Origin: Microvirga sp. VF16
GTDB taxonomy: Bacteria > Pseudomonadota > Alphaproteobacteria > Rhizobiales > Beijerinckiaceae
Assembly: GCF_016864375.1 (NCBI RefSeq)
Contig: NZ_CP069359.1
Span: 186,001 to 250,000, forward strand
DNA: 64,000 nucleotides
Reading direction: 5' to 3'
In this document: positions 1-7,712 of the stretch, piece after piece
Layout: each line of letters starts with the position of its first letter
How positions within the stretch are numbered: the stretch's first letter is position 1
Translations under genes and position numbers: made by a program
Notes under the pieces: model-generated
Told to the model about the DNA's origin: nothing
Seen by the model: only the letters and a program-made list of their open reading frames with translations
Databases searched by the model: none

Positions 1-546
1 GATCTGCCGCTCAGCATGGGACGGCACGATGCCCGCCTTGTCGCGCAGCGCAGCGAAAAAGGACCCGCCGGCGGCGACCGGCTCAACGACCTTCGGAAAA
101 CGCGTGGGGTCAAACCACAGCGTCTCCAGCGTCATTGGTCTCCCGTCGTCCTCCAATAGTCGGTCGAAGCGGATCAGCGCTTCCGCCTGCAGGCGGTCGC
201 GAATGGCCGGCGCAGCGGCATCGTCTTCGCGGGAGAGGATGCGGTGGCCCGCCTTGCGGCCCAAGCCGTCCATAGTTTCGGAAAAGCCGGAGAGTGAGAC
301 CAGAGTCTGCCGCACCTTGCCCGGCATGACCACCGTGCCGCGCCCCTGCTGCCTCTGCAGACGGCCATCAGCGCAGAGATCGCCAATGGCGCGCCTGAGG
401 GTGATCCGGCTGACGCCGTAGAGCGACATCAGCTCCGGTTCCGCCGGCAGAAAACTGCCTTCGGCGAACTGGCCGGACTCGATGCCGGCCAAGATCGAAC
501 GCCGGACCTGCTCATAGAGTGGCAAGAGGTCTGCCTGGTCTTCCAT
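1..546 (-). CDS. GntR-family (UTRA/HutC type) transcriptional regulator, partial
   Basis: The gene runs off the left edge, so only the first 182 residues are visible, read from ATG 546. An N-terminal GntR winged helix covers about residues 8-75 (PLYEQVRRSILAGIESGQF, then SRITLRRAI in the recognition helix). A UTRA effector domain begins near residue 90 (LIRFDRLLEDDGRPMTLETL). The family binds operators as dimers and responds to sugar phosphates or small amines. It lies 19 bp downstream of the SIS-domain gene on the same strand, which suggests an operon and local regulation, as FrlR serves the frl genes. The ligand is inferred only. Confidence 0.85.
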   Translation of the reverse strand, partial: MEDQADLLPLYEQVRRSILAGIESGQFAEGSFLPAEPELMSLYGVSRITLRRAIGDLCADGRLQRQQGRGTVVMPGKVRQTLVSLSGFSETMDGLGRKAGHRILSREDDAAAPAIRDRLQAEALIRFDRLLEDDGRPMTLETLWFDPTRFPKVVEPVAAGGSFFAALRDKAGIVPSHAERQI

Positions 547-565
547 CCGCCTTTTCCATATTCGA

Positions 566-1567
566 TCAGTAGACGATCTTCTTCATATAGCGTCGGCCTT
601 CGAGCATCTCGTGCTTGCGAAGCTCGGCGATTTTATAGGCGAAACGCCACAGTGTGTCGAAGAAGATCAACGGCACCACATTGCCGCGGAAGAGCGGATC
701 AATCCCGGAGAGATCAAGCGTTGCGGCATCGAGAACCAGAATGTTCTCTGCAGAGCCGAATCGGTGCAGGAACTCGTCCGCGCGCTCTTCGAGCGGCCGC
801 GTGCTATCGAGGCCCTTCATGAGGATGAAGGCGCGGTCCTTGTCCAGAACCTCGAAGGGACCATGGAAAAATTCATTGGCATGGATCGCCTGGCTGTTGA
901 TCCACTGCATTTCCATGAGCACGCAAATGGCGAAGGAATAGGCCGCTCCAAAGCTCGCCCCGCTAGCGACCGTATAGATCACATCTTCCTTGGCAAAGCG
1001 GGGCGCATAGTCCTCGAACATCGATGCGAAGGAGGCTTGTGCACGGTCAATGGCCGGCTGCAAAGCAAAAAGGCTGTCGATCAGCGTTGCGGTCAGGTCC
1101 TCACCGCCGGTGAGTGCAACGAGGCCCATCACGATCTGGTAGATCCGAGAATAGTTGCTGTCTTTGGCGTTGATTGGCACGCCAGTCGTGTAAGGGGCTT
1201 CAAAGCCCACGACGTAATCGACTGCCTTGGCAAGCGGGGAGGCAGGCTCGACCGTCAGGCCGATGGTCGCCGCGCCCCTTGAGCGCGCGAACTCAGCGGC
1301 GGCGGTGGTCTCCTTGGTCGTGCCAGTCATCGAGCACAGGACGACTAGCGAGTTCTTGTCCAGCGAGCGCGGGGCGCGTGTGGTGAATTCGGCGGCATTA
1401 TAGACATCCGACGGCAGCGGCGAATGTTGGTCCATGAGAAACTTGGCCGGATGCATGATCGACAAAGAGCCGCCGCAGGCGACGAAGAACACATGCTTCA
1501 CAGACTTAGCGTCAAGGGCGGAGAGGGCCGCGACGACGCCGCGGTCAAAGGCCGAGGGGAGGGACAT
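566..1567 (-). CDS. SIS-domain sugar isomerase/deglycase, FrlB-like
   Basis: The product is a 333-aa cytoplasmic protein with tandem SIS (sugar isomerase) domains. Visible features are the GGSLS loop near residue 32, SMTGTTKET near residue 80 (the usual phosphosugar-binding Ser/Thr loop), and a second SIS domain after residue 190 containing NEFFHGPFE, typical of the GlmS/FrlB branch. FrlB members split fructosamine 6-phosphates into glucose 6-phosphate and an amine. ATG 1567 is chosen over the ATG 6 bp upstream because AAAGG sits 7 bp before it. It is divergent from the FAD oxidoreductase gene, and the nearby FrlC-like epimerase supports an Amadori-compound role. No FrlD-type kinase is in the window, so the substrate is unproven. 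Confidence 0.8.
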   Translation of the reverse strand: MSLPSAFDRGVVAALSALDAKSVKHVFFVACGGSLSIMHPAKFLMDQHSPLPSDVYNAAEFTTRAPRSLDKNSLVVLCSMTGTTKETTAAAEFARSRGAATIGLTVEPASPLAKAVDYVVGFEAPYTTGVPINAKDSNYSRIYQIVMGLVALTGGEDLTATLIDSLFALQPAIDRAQASFASMFEDYAPRFAKEDVIYTVASGASFGAAYSFAICVLMEMQWINSQAIHANEFFHGPFEVLDKDRAFILMKGLDSTRPLEERADEFLHRFGSAENILVLDAATLDLSGIDPLFRGNVVPLIFFDTLWRFAYKIAELRKHEMLEGRRYMKKIVY

Positions 1568-1591
1568 GAGCATACCTTTTATATGACGTCT

Positions 1592-1603
1592 TAATACGTA
1601 TTA
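1592..1603. promoter_or_regulatory. Perfect 12-bp palindrome TAATACGTATTA, candidate GntR operator
   Basis: This palindrome lies 25 bp upstream of the SIS gene start, in the divergent intergenic region. Its position and symmetry fit an autoregulatory operator for the GntR protein encoded in the same operon. The assignment to that regulator is inference. Confidence 0.4.
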
Positions 1604-1619
1604 TTTCTATTCGGCCCCT

Positions 1620-1635
1620 GTCAAGCACGCTTGAC
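1620..1635. repeat. Inverted repeat GTCAAGC-AC-GCTTGAC
   Basis: Perfect 7-bp arms are separated by 2 bp, midway between the divergent SIS and FAD oxidoreductase genes. It could be a further regulator site or overlap promoter elements. No specific binder can be named. Confidence 0.4.
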
Positions 1636-1651
1636 GCCGGCGATAGACTTG

Positions 1652-1665
1652 TGCGAACGTTCTCA
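1652..1665. promoter_or_regulatory. LacI-type operator TGCGAACGTTCTCA
   Basis: The core GAACGTTC (1655-1662) is a perfect palindrome with the central CG typical of LacI-family operators. The 14-mer is the exact reverse complement of the site at 10426-10439 upstream of the TRAP operon. It lies 51 bp before the preferred GTG start of the FAD oxidoreductase gene. Confidence 0.6.
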
Positions 1666-1716
1666 TATGCGGCGTCAGGTGCATCGGGCTTGGCGCCTGT
1701 GAGACGGGAAGTCAAT

Positions 1717-3207
1717 GTGACCCAGACCTACGATATCGTGGTGGTCGGCGGCGGCATCATCGCTGCGGCCGCAGGTCAACATCTGACGGCGGCCGGCTAT
1801 CGCACGCTGCTCGTCGAGCGTAACGATTACGGTTCAGGGACGTCCAGCAAGACCTCGCGGTTGCAGCACTGCGGTCTCGGCTATTTGTCCGCCGCCAGCG
1901 GATCGATCGCCGCCTTTCTCTCCCGCCCGCGCAGCGCAATCGAGTGTTTCAGTCTCATGCGCCGTGCGATGCGAGGCCGTGCGGAATTCGTCCGCACCAC
2001 GCCCGAACGGGTAAAGCCCGTACGCTTCATCATTCCCCTAACGCGGGAAAATGCCATTCCGCGATGGAAGGCGTGGCTTGCCTTCCGATTGATGAAGGAG
2101 TGCGACGGCGGCGAGGTTCCTTTGGACCTTCGGATCCTTTCCGCCGAGGAGGCGCGGGCGCATCCGGCCTTGCATGGCATGGCAAGACTCGATGGTATTC
2201 GTGGAGCCATGACCTTTACCGAATACCAGTACCATTGGCCCGAACGCATTGTCGTCGACACCATCATGAAGGCGCGCGCCATAGGCATGGATGCGCTAAA
2301 CCATACCGCAGTAACCGCCCTCGTGCGCCAAGGCGACCTTTGGAGGATCACACTGACGACGGCCGATGGATCGCGCGACGTCCTGACGCGCGCCGTAGTA
2401 AACTGCGCGGGCGTGTGGGTCGATGAGATTACTGCCCTCGCAGGTGCGCCGCATATTCGCAAGAACACCGGCGAAAAAGGCACAAATATCGTCTTGCGTC
2501 TGCCCGAGACCCTGCGCGGTATTGGATTCGAGACCGTCACCGCTGCCGGTGCGCCCTTCTACCTGATTCCGTGGGGCGAGCTTCATTATGTTGGTCCCTG
2601 GGACTCGGCCTCAGATGGCAGGCCCGAAGGGTTCCGGGCAACGGAGGCTGAGATCACCGCCATCCTTAATCAGTTGGGGCAGCTTTTTCCCGGCCTCGGC
2701 CTGAGCCGCGATGACGTGCTCTATTCCTGGGCGGGCGTGCAGCCGCGCAGTCTCGCCAGCGACGGAAAGAATTCGGCACCGGCGGTCCGCGAGCATGACC
2801 TCACCGCCGAGGGATTGCCGAATGTCTTCACCTTCACCGGCGGGCTGCTCATGACACATCGCGACGCCGGGCGGAGGCTCACCCGCGCGGTGGCCCGCCG
2901 GATGAAACCCACTGGACCGCCCCGTCCGTTCGATCCGGCGCCCCTGCAGGCGGAGGACATGGATCGTGCTACGGAGGCATCTGTCGCCCATGCCGTTCTG
3001 AACGAACAGGCCCGCACTCTCTCGGACATTCTGCGCCGTCGCCTTTCCGTCGGATGGGAGCCAGATCTCGGCCTCAGCCATGCAGAAACGGCCGCAAAAC
3101 TGGCCGCTCCGCATCTAGGCTGGACGCCGGAGGAGACGGCCGCACAGGTCGCGGACTTCGTCAAGGAAACATCGCTCGAATTCGGACTTCGGCTAGCAAT
3201 ACGCTGA
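1717..3207 (+). CDS. FAD-dependent oxidoreductase, glycerol-3-phosphate dehydrogenase (GlpD)-like
   Basis: The product is a 496-aa flavoprotein of the DAO/GlpD superfamily. The dinucleotide-binding fold starts at once (YDIVVVGGGIIAAAAGQHL, then an acidic VER at the end of beta 2), followed by GTSSKTSRLQHCGLGYL where GlpD proteins contact FAD and substrate. A C-terminal helical extension of about 120 residues after FTGGLLMTH resembles the GlpD cap. The GTG at 1717 is preferred over the upstream in-frame GTG at 1651 because GGGAAG precedes it and the longer form would overlap the operator at 1652-1665. By homology it oxidises a hydroxy or amino compound and passes electrons to quinone or oxygen. 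Its place beside FrlB- and FrlC-like genes suggests a modified sugar or glycated amine, but the substrate is unknown. Confidence 0.75.
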   Translation: MTQTYDIVVVGGGIIAAAAGQHLTAAGYRTLLVERNDYGSGTSSKTSRLQHCGLGYLSAASGSIAAFLSRPRSAIECFSLMRRAMRGRAEFVRTTPERVKPVRFIIPLTRENAIPRWKAWLAFRLMKECDGGEVPLDLRILSAEEARAHPALHGMARLDGIRGAMTFTEYQYHWPERIVVDTIMKARAIGMDALNHTAVTALVRQGDLWRITLTTADGSRDVLTRAVVNCAGVWVDEITALAGAPHIRKNTGEKGTNIVLRLPETLRGIGFETVTAAGAPFYLIPWGELHYVGPWDSASDGRPEGFRATEAEITAILNQLGQLFPGLGLSRDDVLYSWAGVQPRSLASDGKNSAPAVREHDLTAEGLPNVFTFTGGLLMTHRDAGRRLTRAVARRMKPTGPPRPFDPAPLQAEDMDRATEASVAHAVLNEQARTLSDILRRRLSVGWEPDLGLSHAETAAKLAAPHLGWTPEETAAQVADFVKETSLEFGLRLAIR

Positions 3208-3250
3208 GCCACGTTTGGGAAGCATGGGCATGCTAGCATGTAAGACAAGC

Positions 3251-3264
3251 TGAGAGCGTTCTCA
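3251..3264. promoter_or_regulatory. LacI-type operator-like site TGAGAGCGTTCTCA
   Basis: This near-palindrome has one central mismatch pair and the same outer half-sites (TGAGA/TCTCA) as the sites at 1652 and 10426. It lies 62 bp before the start of the FrlC-like gene and probably belongs to the same regulon. Confidence 0.5.
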
Positions 3265-3325
3265 CTAGATCAGACGGACTGTCTTTGGATCTCGCCGCGC
3301 CGGCGGCGTCAGCGGAGGAAATACA

Positions 3326-4165
3326 TTGGCATTGGACGAGTGCAATATCAGCGTAATGAACTTTCACTATGTCCGGCATACGATGGACCGATTTCTCGCC
3401 GATGTGTGCGATGCCGGGGTCTCTCGCATCGAGTTATGGGCGGCTGCTCCGCACTTCTACATCGGCGACAAGACGCTAGCCGAGGCACGTGCGCTTGGGC
3501 AAAAGCTGCGCGAAATGGGGCTCGATATAGTCGCCTTCACACCGGAGCAGTGCATCTATCCTATCAATATCTCGGCCAAAGAAAGGGAGCTGCGCGATCG
3601 TTCGGTGCGCTATTTCCTGGAGTCGCTGGAGTTTGCTGTAGAATGTGGCGCGCCAGCTCTGCTGGTGACAGCGGGCGGCGGCTATCGCGACGAGCCGGCT
3701 TCGGAAGCGTTGGAGCGTTGCGTCGATTCGATGGGCATCCTCTGCGACCGCGCACAAAAACTTGGCGTCGATCTCTGGATGGAGTCCCTGCCGGAGTCCT
3801 TTGCAAACATTGTTCGCTCGGCGAAGGAAATCCGCGAGTTGATGGACAAGCTCGCCAGTCCGGCGCTCTACGCCGTCTACGACGTGGCAGGCGCGGTGAT
3901 GACACATGAGCAGCCGGAGGACTATTTCACTCATCTGGCCGGCCGCGTCGCGCATGTGCATTTCACCGACTCGGATGCCGGCGGCAGCCATCTTGCCTGG
4001 GGTGACGGCATCATCGATCTCGACAAGCTGGTCGCCTATCTCCGCAGCCAGAACTATGAAGGCTCGCTGTCAATAGAACTGACCAACTGGAAATACAATG
4101 TCGACCCCACCCCACCTTTGAAGCAATGCGTCGAGGCCATGCGCAACGCGCTCGGCCCGGCATAA
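3326..4165 (+). CDS. Sugar phosphate isomerase/epimerase (TIM barrel), FrlC-like
   Basis: The product is a 279-aa protein of the xylose-isomerase-like TIM-barrel superfamily. Visible landmarks are RIELWAAAPHFY near residue 36, FTPEQCIYPINIS near residue 71, LWMESLPESF (metal-binding Glu) near residue 151, YDVAGAVMTHEQP near residue 185, VHFTDSD (metal-binding His) near residue 210 and SLSIELTNW (Glu) near residue 247. Order and spacing match fructoselysine 3-epimerase (FrlC) closely. The TTG start is chosen because GGAGG lies 7 bp upstream. An FrlC-type role is inferred from homology and from the FrlB-like and GntR genes nearby. A close relative such as a ketose 3-epimerase is also possible. 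Confidence 0.75.
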   Translation: MALDECNISVMNFHYVRHTMDRFLADVCDAGVSRIELWAAAPHFYIGDKTLAEARALGQKLREMGLDIVAFTPEQCIYPINISAKERELRDRSVRYFLESLEFAVECGAPALLVTAGGGYRDEPASEALERCVDSMGILCDRAQKLGVDLWMESLPESFANIVRSAKEIRELMDKLASPALYAVYDVAGAVMTHEQPEDYFTHLAGRVAHVHFTDSDAGGSHLAWGDGIIDLDKLVAYLRSQNYEGSLSIELTNWKYNVDPTPPLKQCVEAMRNALGPA

Positions 4166-4198
4166 GGCTCTGCACGGAAAAGCAAGCGGGAGAGTGAC

Positions 4199-6271
4199 AT
4201 GGAGGAACGGAAGCCGTCCGGTGAACCGACAGGGACCGCGGCGGATGCACGGGGGAAGAAGGATCCACTGCTGCGGCCGCTGCGGATCGGCCGGCTCAAT
4301 CTGCGCAACCGAATCATGAGCACCAGCCACGAGACCGCCCTCGACGACGGCGGCTATCCGCTCGAAGCCTATCAGCGCTATCACGAGGAGAAGGCAAAAG
4401 GCGGTCTGGCGCTGACGATGTTCGGCGGCTCCGCCCGTATCTCCGCCGATACGAGCTGGGGCGGCACGCAGCTCGATTTCACGAGCGATGCGATCATTCC
4501 GGTCTTTCAGGAGTTTTCAGCGCGCATTCATCGCCATGGCGCCGCGGTGATGTGTCAGATCTCGCATGTCGGCCGGCGAGCGAACGCTACGGTAGGCGCG
4601 TGGCTTCCCGCGCTTGGCCCCTCGCATTCGCGCGAGGATTATAACCGCAGCTTCTCCCATGAGATGGATCGCCACGATATTGCGCGCATCGTGCGCGAGT
4701 TCGGCCAGGCCGCCCGCCGGGCGCGTGAGGGCGGGCTCGATGGCATCGAGACAATGACCGGCGGCCACCTGATAGGCCAATTCTTGTCGCCAATGGTCAA
4801 TCGCCGCAAAGACGAATTCGGCGGTTCCCTGGAAAACCGAATGCGATTCCTGCGCATGGTCTACGAGGAGATCCGCACCCAGGTTGGGATCAATTATCCA
4901 CTCGGCATTCGCTATACCATCGACGAGGACCATGACGAGGGATTGAGCTTCGCCGAGGCGGTCAAGGTCGCCAACATGCTGGAGCGCGAAGGGCTGGTCG
5001 ATTTCTTCAATTGCATCTTCGGACGGTTCGACACCCGTCTCAACCTGCTCGTCTACAACATTCCCGACATGACGGCGCCGTCCGCACCCTGGCTTGACCA
5101 AGTCGGGGCATTCAAGGCCGAGACGGGCCTCCCGGTCTGGCACGCCGCCAAAATCGCGGATGTTGCCACGGCGCGATACGCCGTTGATGCGGGACTGGTC
5201 GATATGGTCGGCATGACGCGGGCGCATATGGCGGACCCGCAGATCGTCAACAAGTTACGGGCGGGCAGGGAGGAGCGAATCCGTCCCTGCGTCGGTGCAT
5301 CGCACTGTCTTTATCGCCCGGTGCATTGCATCCACAACCCGGCAACTGGTCGCGAGACCTGGCTGCCGCAAGTAATCGAGCGTTCACCTCATGCGGGGCG
5401 CAAGGCAGTCGTCGTGGGCGGCGGACCATCAGGGCTGGAGGCGGCGCGCGTGCTGGCGGAGCGAGGGCATCGTGTCGTGCTCCTCGAAGCGACCAACCGC
5501 CTAGGCGGGCAGCTCGTGCTTGCAGCAAAAACCCATCTTCGACGCGACCTGATCGGCATTGTCGACTGGCGCATTGCCGAGCTGGAACGGCTCGGCGTGG
5601 ATATCCGGCCCAATATCTATGCGGAGGCTGCGTACGTTCTGGCCGAAGCGCCCGACCTCGTTATCGTCGCTACTGGCGGCACCCCGGATTTCGGTCCCGC
5701 CGCAGGCAGCGAGTTGTGCCTCAGCGTGTTTGATGCCTTGGGCAACCCCGCGCAGGTTGCGGACGACGTGTTGATCTATGACGCGACCGGGCGTCATCCC
5801 GCGCCGTCGGCTGCCGCCCAGATCGCGGCGGCGGGCAAGGCGGTGACCTTCGTCGCGCGCGATCCTTCAATCGCGCCGGAGATGGAGCATCATTCAAGTA
5901 TCACCTATCGGAAGGCGCTCGCCGAGCATGACGTGCGGATACTGCTGGAATACGAACTGGTTTCGGTGAGCGCGCGAAATGGCTTACGAGAGGCAGTCTT
6001 GCGTCACCGTCTGACTGGCCGCGAGCTAAGCTCGGCCCATAAGCAAATCATTGTCGAGCACGGAACGATACCGGTCAGCGATATCTTCGATGCATTGCGG
6101 CCCCTTTCTGTGAACGATGGTGTCACGGAAATTGAAACCCTCATTGGAACGTCACCTCTGCGCGATCCCCCGACGAGCGGTTTTGAGCTGCATCGGATTG
6201 GTGACGCCATCAGCAGTCGTTCGGTTCATGCCGCCATGCTGGATGCCCTCCGGCTCGGAGCGCAGTTCTGA
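4199..6271 (+). CDS. NADH:flavin oxidoreductase (OYE/FMN barrel plus FAD/NAD domains), N-methylproline demethylase-like
   Basis: The product is a 690-aa multidomain enzyme. Residues about 20-360 form an Old-Yellow-Enzyme FMN TIM barrel (PLRIGRLNLRNRIMST; QISHVGRR; SPMVNRRKDEFGGSLENRMRF). A Cys cluster follows near residue 362 (CVGASHC, then a Cys 7 residues later), where this family binds a 4Fe-4S centre. A pyridine-nucleotide-disulfide-type FAD/NAD domain runs from about residue 401 (KAVVVGGGPSGLEAARVLAERG). The architecture matches trimethylamine dehydrogenase, 2,4-dienoyl-CoA reductase and N-methylproline demethylases. The ATG has GGGAG upstream and follows the epimerase gene by 33 bp, so the two are probably co-transcribed. 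The substrate is probably an N-methylated amine or an enone; this is inference. Confidence 0.8.
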   Translation: MEERKPSGEPTGTAADARGKKDPLLRPLRIGRLNLRNRIMSTSHETALDDGGYPLEAYQRYHEEKAKGGLALTMFGGSARISADTSWGGTQLDFTSDAIIPVFQEFSARIHRHGAAVMCQISHVGRRANATVGAWLPALGPSHSREDYNRSFSHEMDRHDIARIVREFGQAARRAREGGLDGIETMTGGHLIGQFLSPMVNRRKDEFGGSLENRMRFLRMVYEEIRTQVGINYPLGIRYTIDEDHDEGLSFAEAVKVANMLEREGLVDFFNCIFGRFDTRLNLLVYNIPDMTAPSAPWLDQVGAFKAETGLPVWHAAKIADVATARYAVDAGLVDMVGMTRAHMADPQIVNKLRAGREERIRPCVGASHCLYRPVHCIHNPATGRETWLPQVIERSPHAGRKAVVVGGGPSGLEAARVLAERGHRVVLLEATNRLGGQLVLAAKTHLRRDLIGIVDWRIAELERLGVDIRPNIYAEAAYVLAEAPDLVIVATGGTPDFGPAAGSELCLSVFDALGNPAQVADDVLIYDATGRHPAPSAAAQIAAAGKAVTFVARDPSIAPEMEHHSSITYRKALAEHDVRILLEYELVSVSARNGLREAVLRHRLTGRELSSAHKQIIVEHGTIPVSDIFDALRPLSVNDGVTEIETLIGTSPLRDPPTSGFELHRIGDAISSRSVHAAMLDALRLGAQF

Positions 6272-6421
6272 CCGCTTAAGGACATGGTTATGTGGGTGCG
6301 CTGCTGACGAAGGCGCGCCCGACGACGTCCGCTTGCAGAACCATAGGTTCGCCTCCGTGGTGTTTCCGTTCAGTTGCTCGCCCGGCAGCTTAGCGCCGCC
6401 TCGGAGGCGGTAGGCGGGCTA

Positions 6422-6440
6422 GCTCACGCGACGCGTGAGC
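6422..6440. repeat. 19-bp palindrome directly abutting an IS6 end
   Basis: GCTCACGCG-A-CGCGTGAGC has perfect 9-bp arms. It abuts the IS6-like terminal sequence GGTTCTGTTGCA that begins at 6441. It may be a fold-back at the old insertion site or a terminator stem. Confidence 0.5.
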
Positions 6441-6573
6441 GGTTCTGTTGCACCACTTCCTTTCCTAGCGCGCGTATGGTCTGCGCTGGCAGAACAGTGC
6501 GAGGCAACATGTTCATGGGTAGGGAATTTGATCGGTCAGTGATTCTGCTGTGCGTGCGGTGGTATCTGGCTTA
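6441..6573 (+). mobile_element. IS6-family relic: left end plus first codons of transposase
   Basis: The left terminal repeat GGTTCTGTTGCA resembles the ends of the IS6 copy at 37643-38467 (GGTTCTGTCACAAA). From 6510 the reading MFMGREFDRSVILLCVRWYLA matches the start of that transposase (MFKGRHFDRSVILLCIRWYLA) and then stops. Only about 130 bp remain. Confidence 0.7.
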
Positions 6574-6644
6574 AAGTCGCGGCGGAGCCTCATCAGGGTG
6601 CGATTGTTCGACTCCTGCAAGAACATCATTCGCAGGTATCGGCT

Positions 6645-7592
6645 TCAGGCAAGTCGTCCCACCGAGTTCCCATCGGCCTCTTGCTCCGTTTGTGCTTCCT
6701 GAACAATCCACTCTTGAAACGCCACCAATGGAGGGTATGCAGAGCAGTTTGCCGGCCAGGCAAGGTAATACCGCTCGGTACTCTGCATGGGCATATCAAA
6801 GGCCCTGACGAGATCCCCTCGCGCGAGTTCGTCTTGAATGAGGAATTCAGGAAGCAGCGCGAGACCGAGGCCCGACATGGCCGCCTGGGCTGCGGTGGCA
6901 AATTGGTCGAACAGCATGCCATGCAGAGGCTCGCTAAGACCACCGTGCATCAGAAACCAGTGCTCCCAGGCGTCTGGTCGCGAGACGAGGTGCAGGAGCG
7001 GAGCCCTAAGAAGATCGCTTGGCTTCTCGATCTTATAAGCCTCCAGGAGCGAGCGATTACAAGCGGGCACCACTGTCTCGCTCATCAGGAGGGCCAATTC
7101 GGCGCCGGGCCAGTTTGGACTACCGAAGTGGATGGCGGCATCCGCCTGGTCCAGACTGAAGTCGAACGGAGCAAGGCGGGTCGTCAGGTTGACTGTGATT
7201 CCAGGGTTCTCTCGGAGGAAGCCAGAAAGGCGAGGGGCCAGCCATCGAGTGCCGAAAGTTGGCAGGATCGCCAAGTTAAGGGTCCCACCCTTCGGATTGG
7301 CGCGGAAGCTCAGGGTCGCGCTGGAAATGCGCCTAAGCGCCTCCCGGATCTCGCGGGCGTAGGTCTCTCCGGCTGATGTGAGACGGATAGTCTGCCGCTC
7401 CCGGACAAAGAGATCCGAACCAAGCAGTTCTTCCAAGGCCCGGATCTGTCGGCTGACTGCTCCCTGCGTCAGGTTCAACTCTTCAGCCGCGGCCGTAATA
7501 CTTTGATGACGGGCGGCGGCCTCGAAGGCGCGAAGCAGTGACATGGACGGCAAAAAGCGACGGGCAATGGCCATTTCATTACCTTCGGTCAT
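6645..7592 (-). CDS. LysR-family transcriptional regulator (GcvA-like)
   Basis: The product is a 315-aa LysR-type regulator. The N-terminal winged HTH runs about residues 14-72 (LLRAFEAAARHQSITAAAEEL; LTQGAVSRQIRALEELLG), followed by a two-lobe periplasmic-binding-like effector domain from about residue 98. It is transcribed away from the FAD oxidase gene at 7713, the usual layout in which a LysR protein controls its divergent neighbour and itself. ATG 7574 is an alternative start. The effector is unknown; an amino acid or amine fits the neighbour and the GcvA-like sequence. Confidence 0.88.
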   Translation of the reverse strand: MTEGNEMAIARRFLPSMSLLRAFEAAARHQSITAAAEELNLTQGAVSRQIRALEELLGSDLFVRERQTIRLTSAGETYAREIREALRRISSATLSFRANPKGGTLNLAILPTFGTRWLAPRLSGFLRENPGITVNLTTRLAPFDFSLDQADAAIHFGSPNWPGAELALLMSETVVPACNRSLLEAYKIEKPSDLLRAPLLHLVSRPDAWEHWFLMHGGLSEPLHGMLFDQFATAAQAAMSGLGLALLPEFLIQDELARGDLVRAFDMPMQSTERYYLAWPANCSAYPPLVAFQEWIVQEAQTEQEADGNSVGRLA

Positions 7593-7712
7593 GACCTCTT
7601 GAGAAAAATCGGCTTGCTCTCGAGGTTTCTTCTGAGGATCTGATTACAAGAGGGAATGGAGCCTGAACAGCGCCGATCTTTCGCTCCATACTCCATACAA
7701 AGGGAATCTGGA

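Larger units (their letters stand above)
6272..6644. other. Intergenic stretch with hairpins and an IS6 relic
   Basis: This lies between convergent genes. It holds an inverted repeat at 6396-6410 (CCGCCT-CGG-AGGCGG), a palindrome at 6422-6440, and a decayed IS6 transposase start. Neither hairpin has a U-tract, so an intrinsic terminator is not convincing. Confidence 0.5.
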
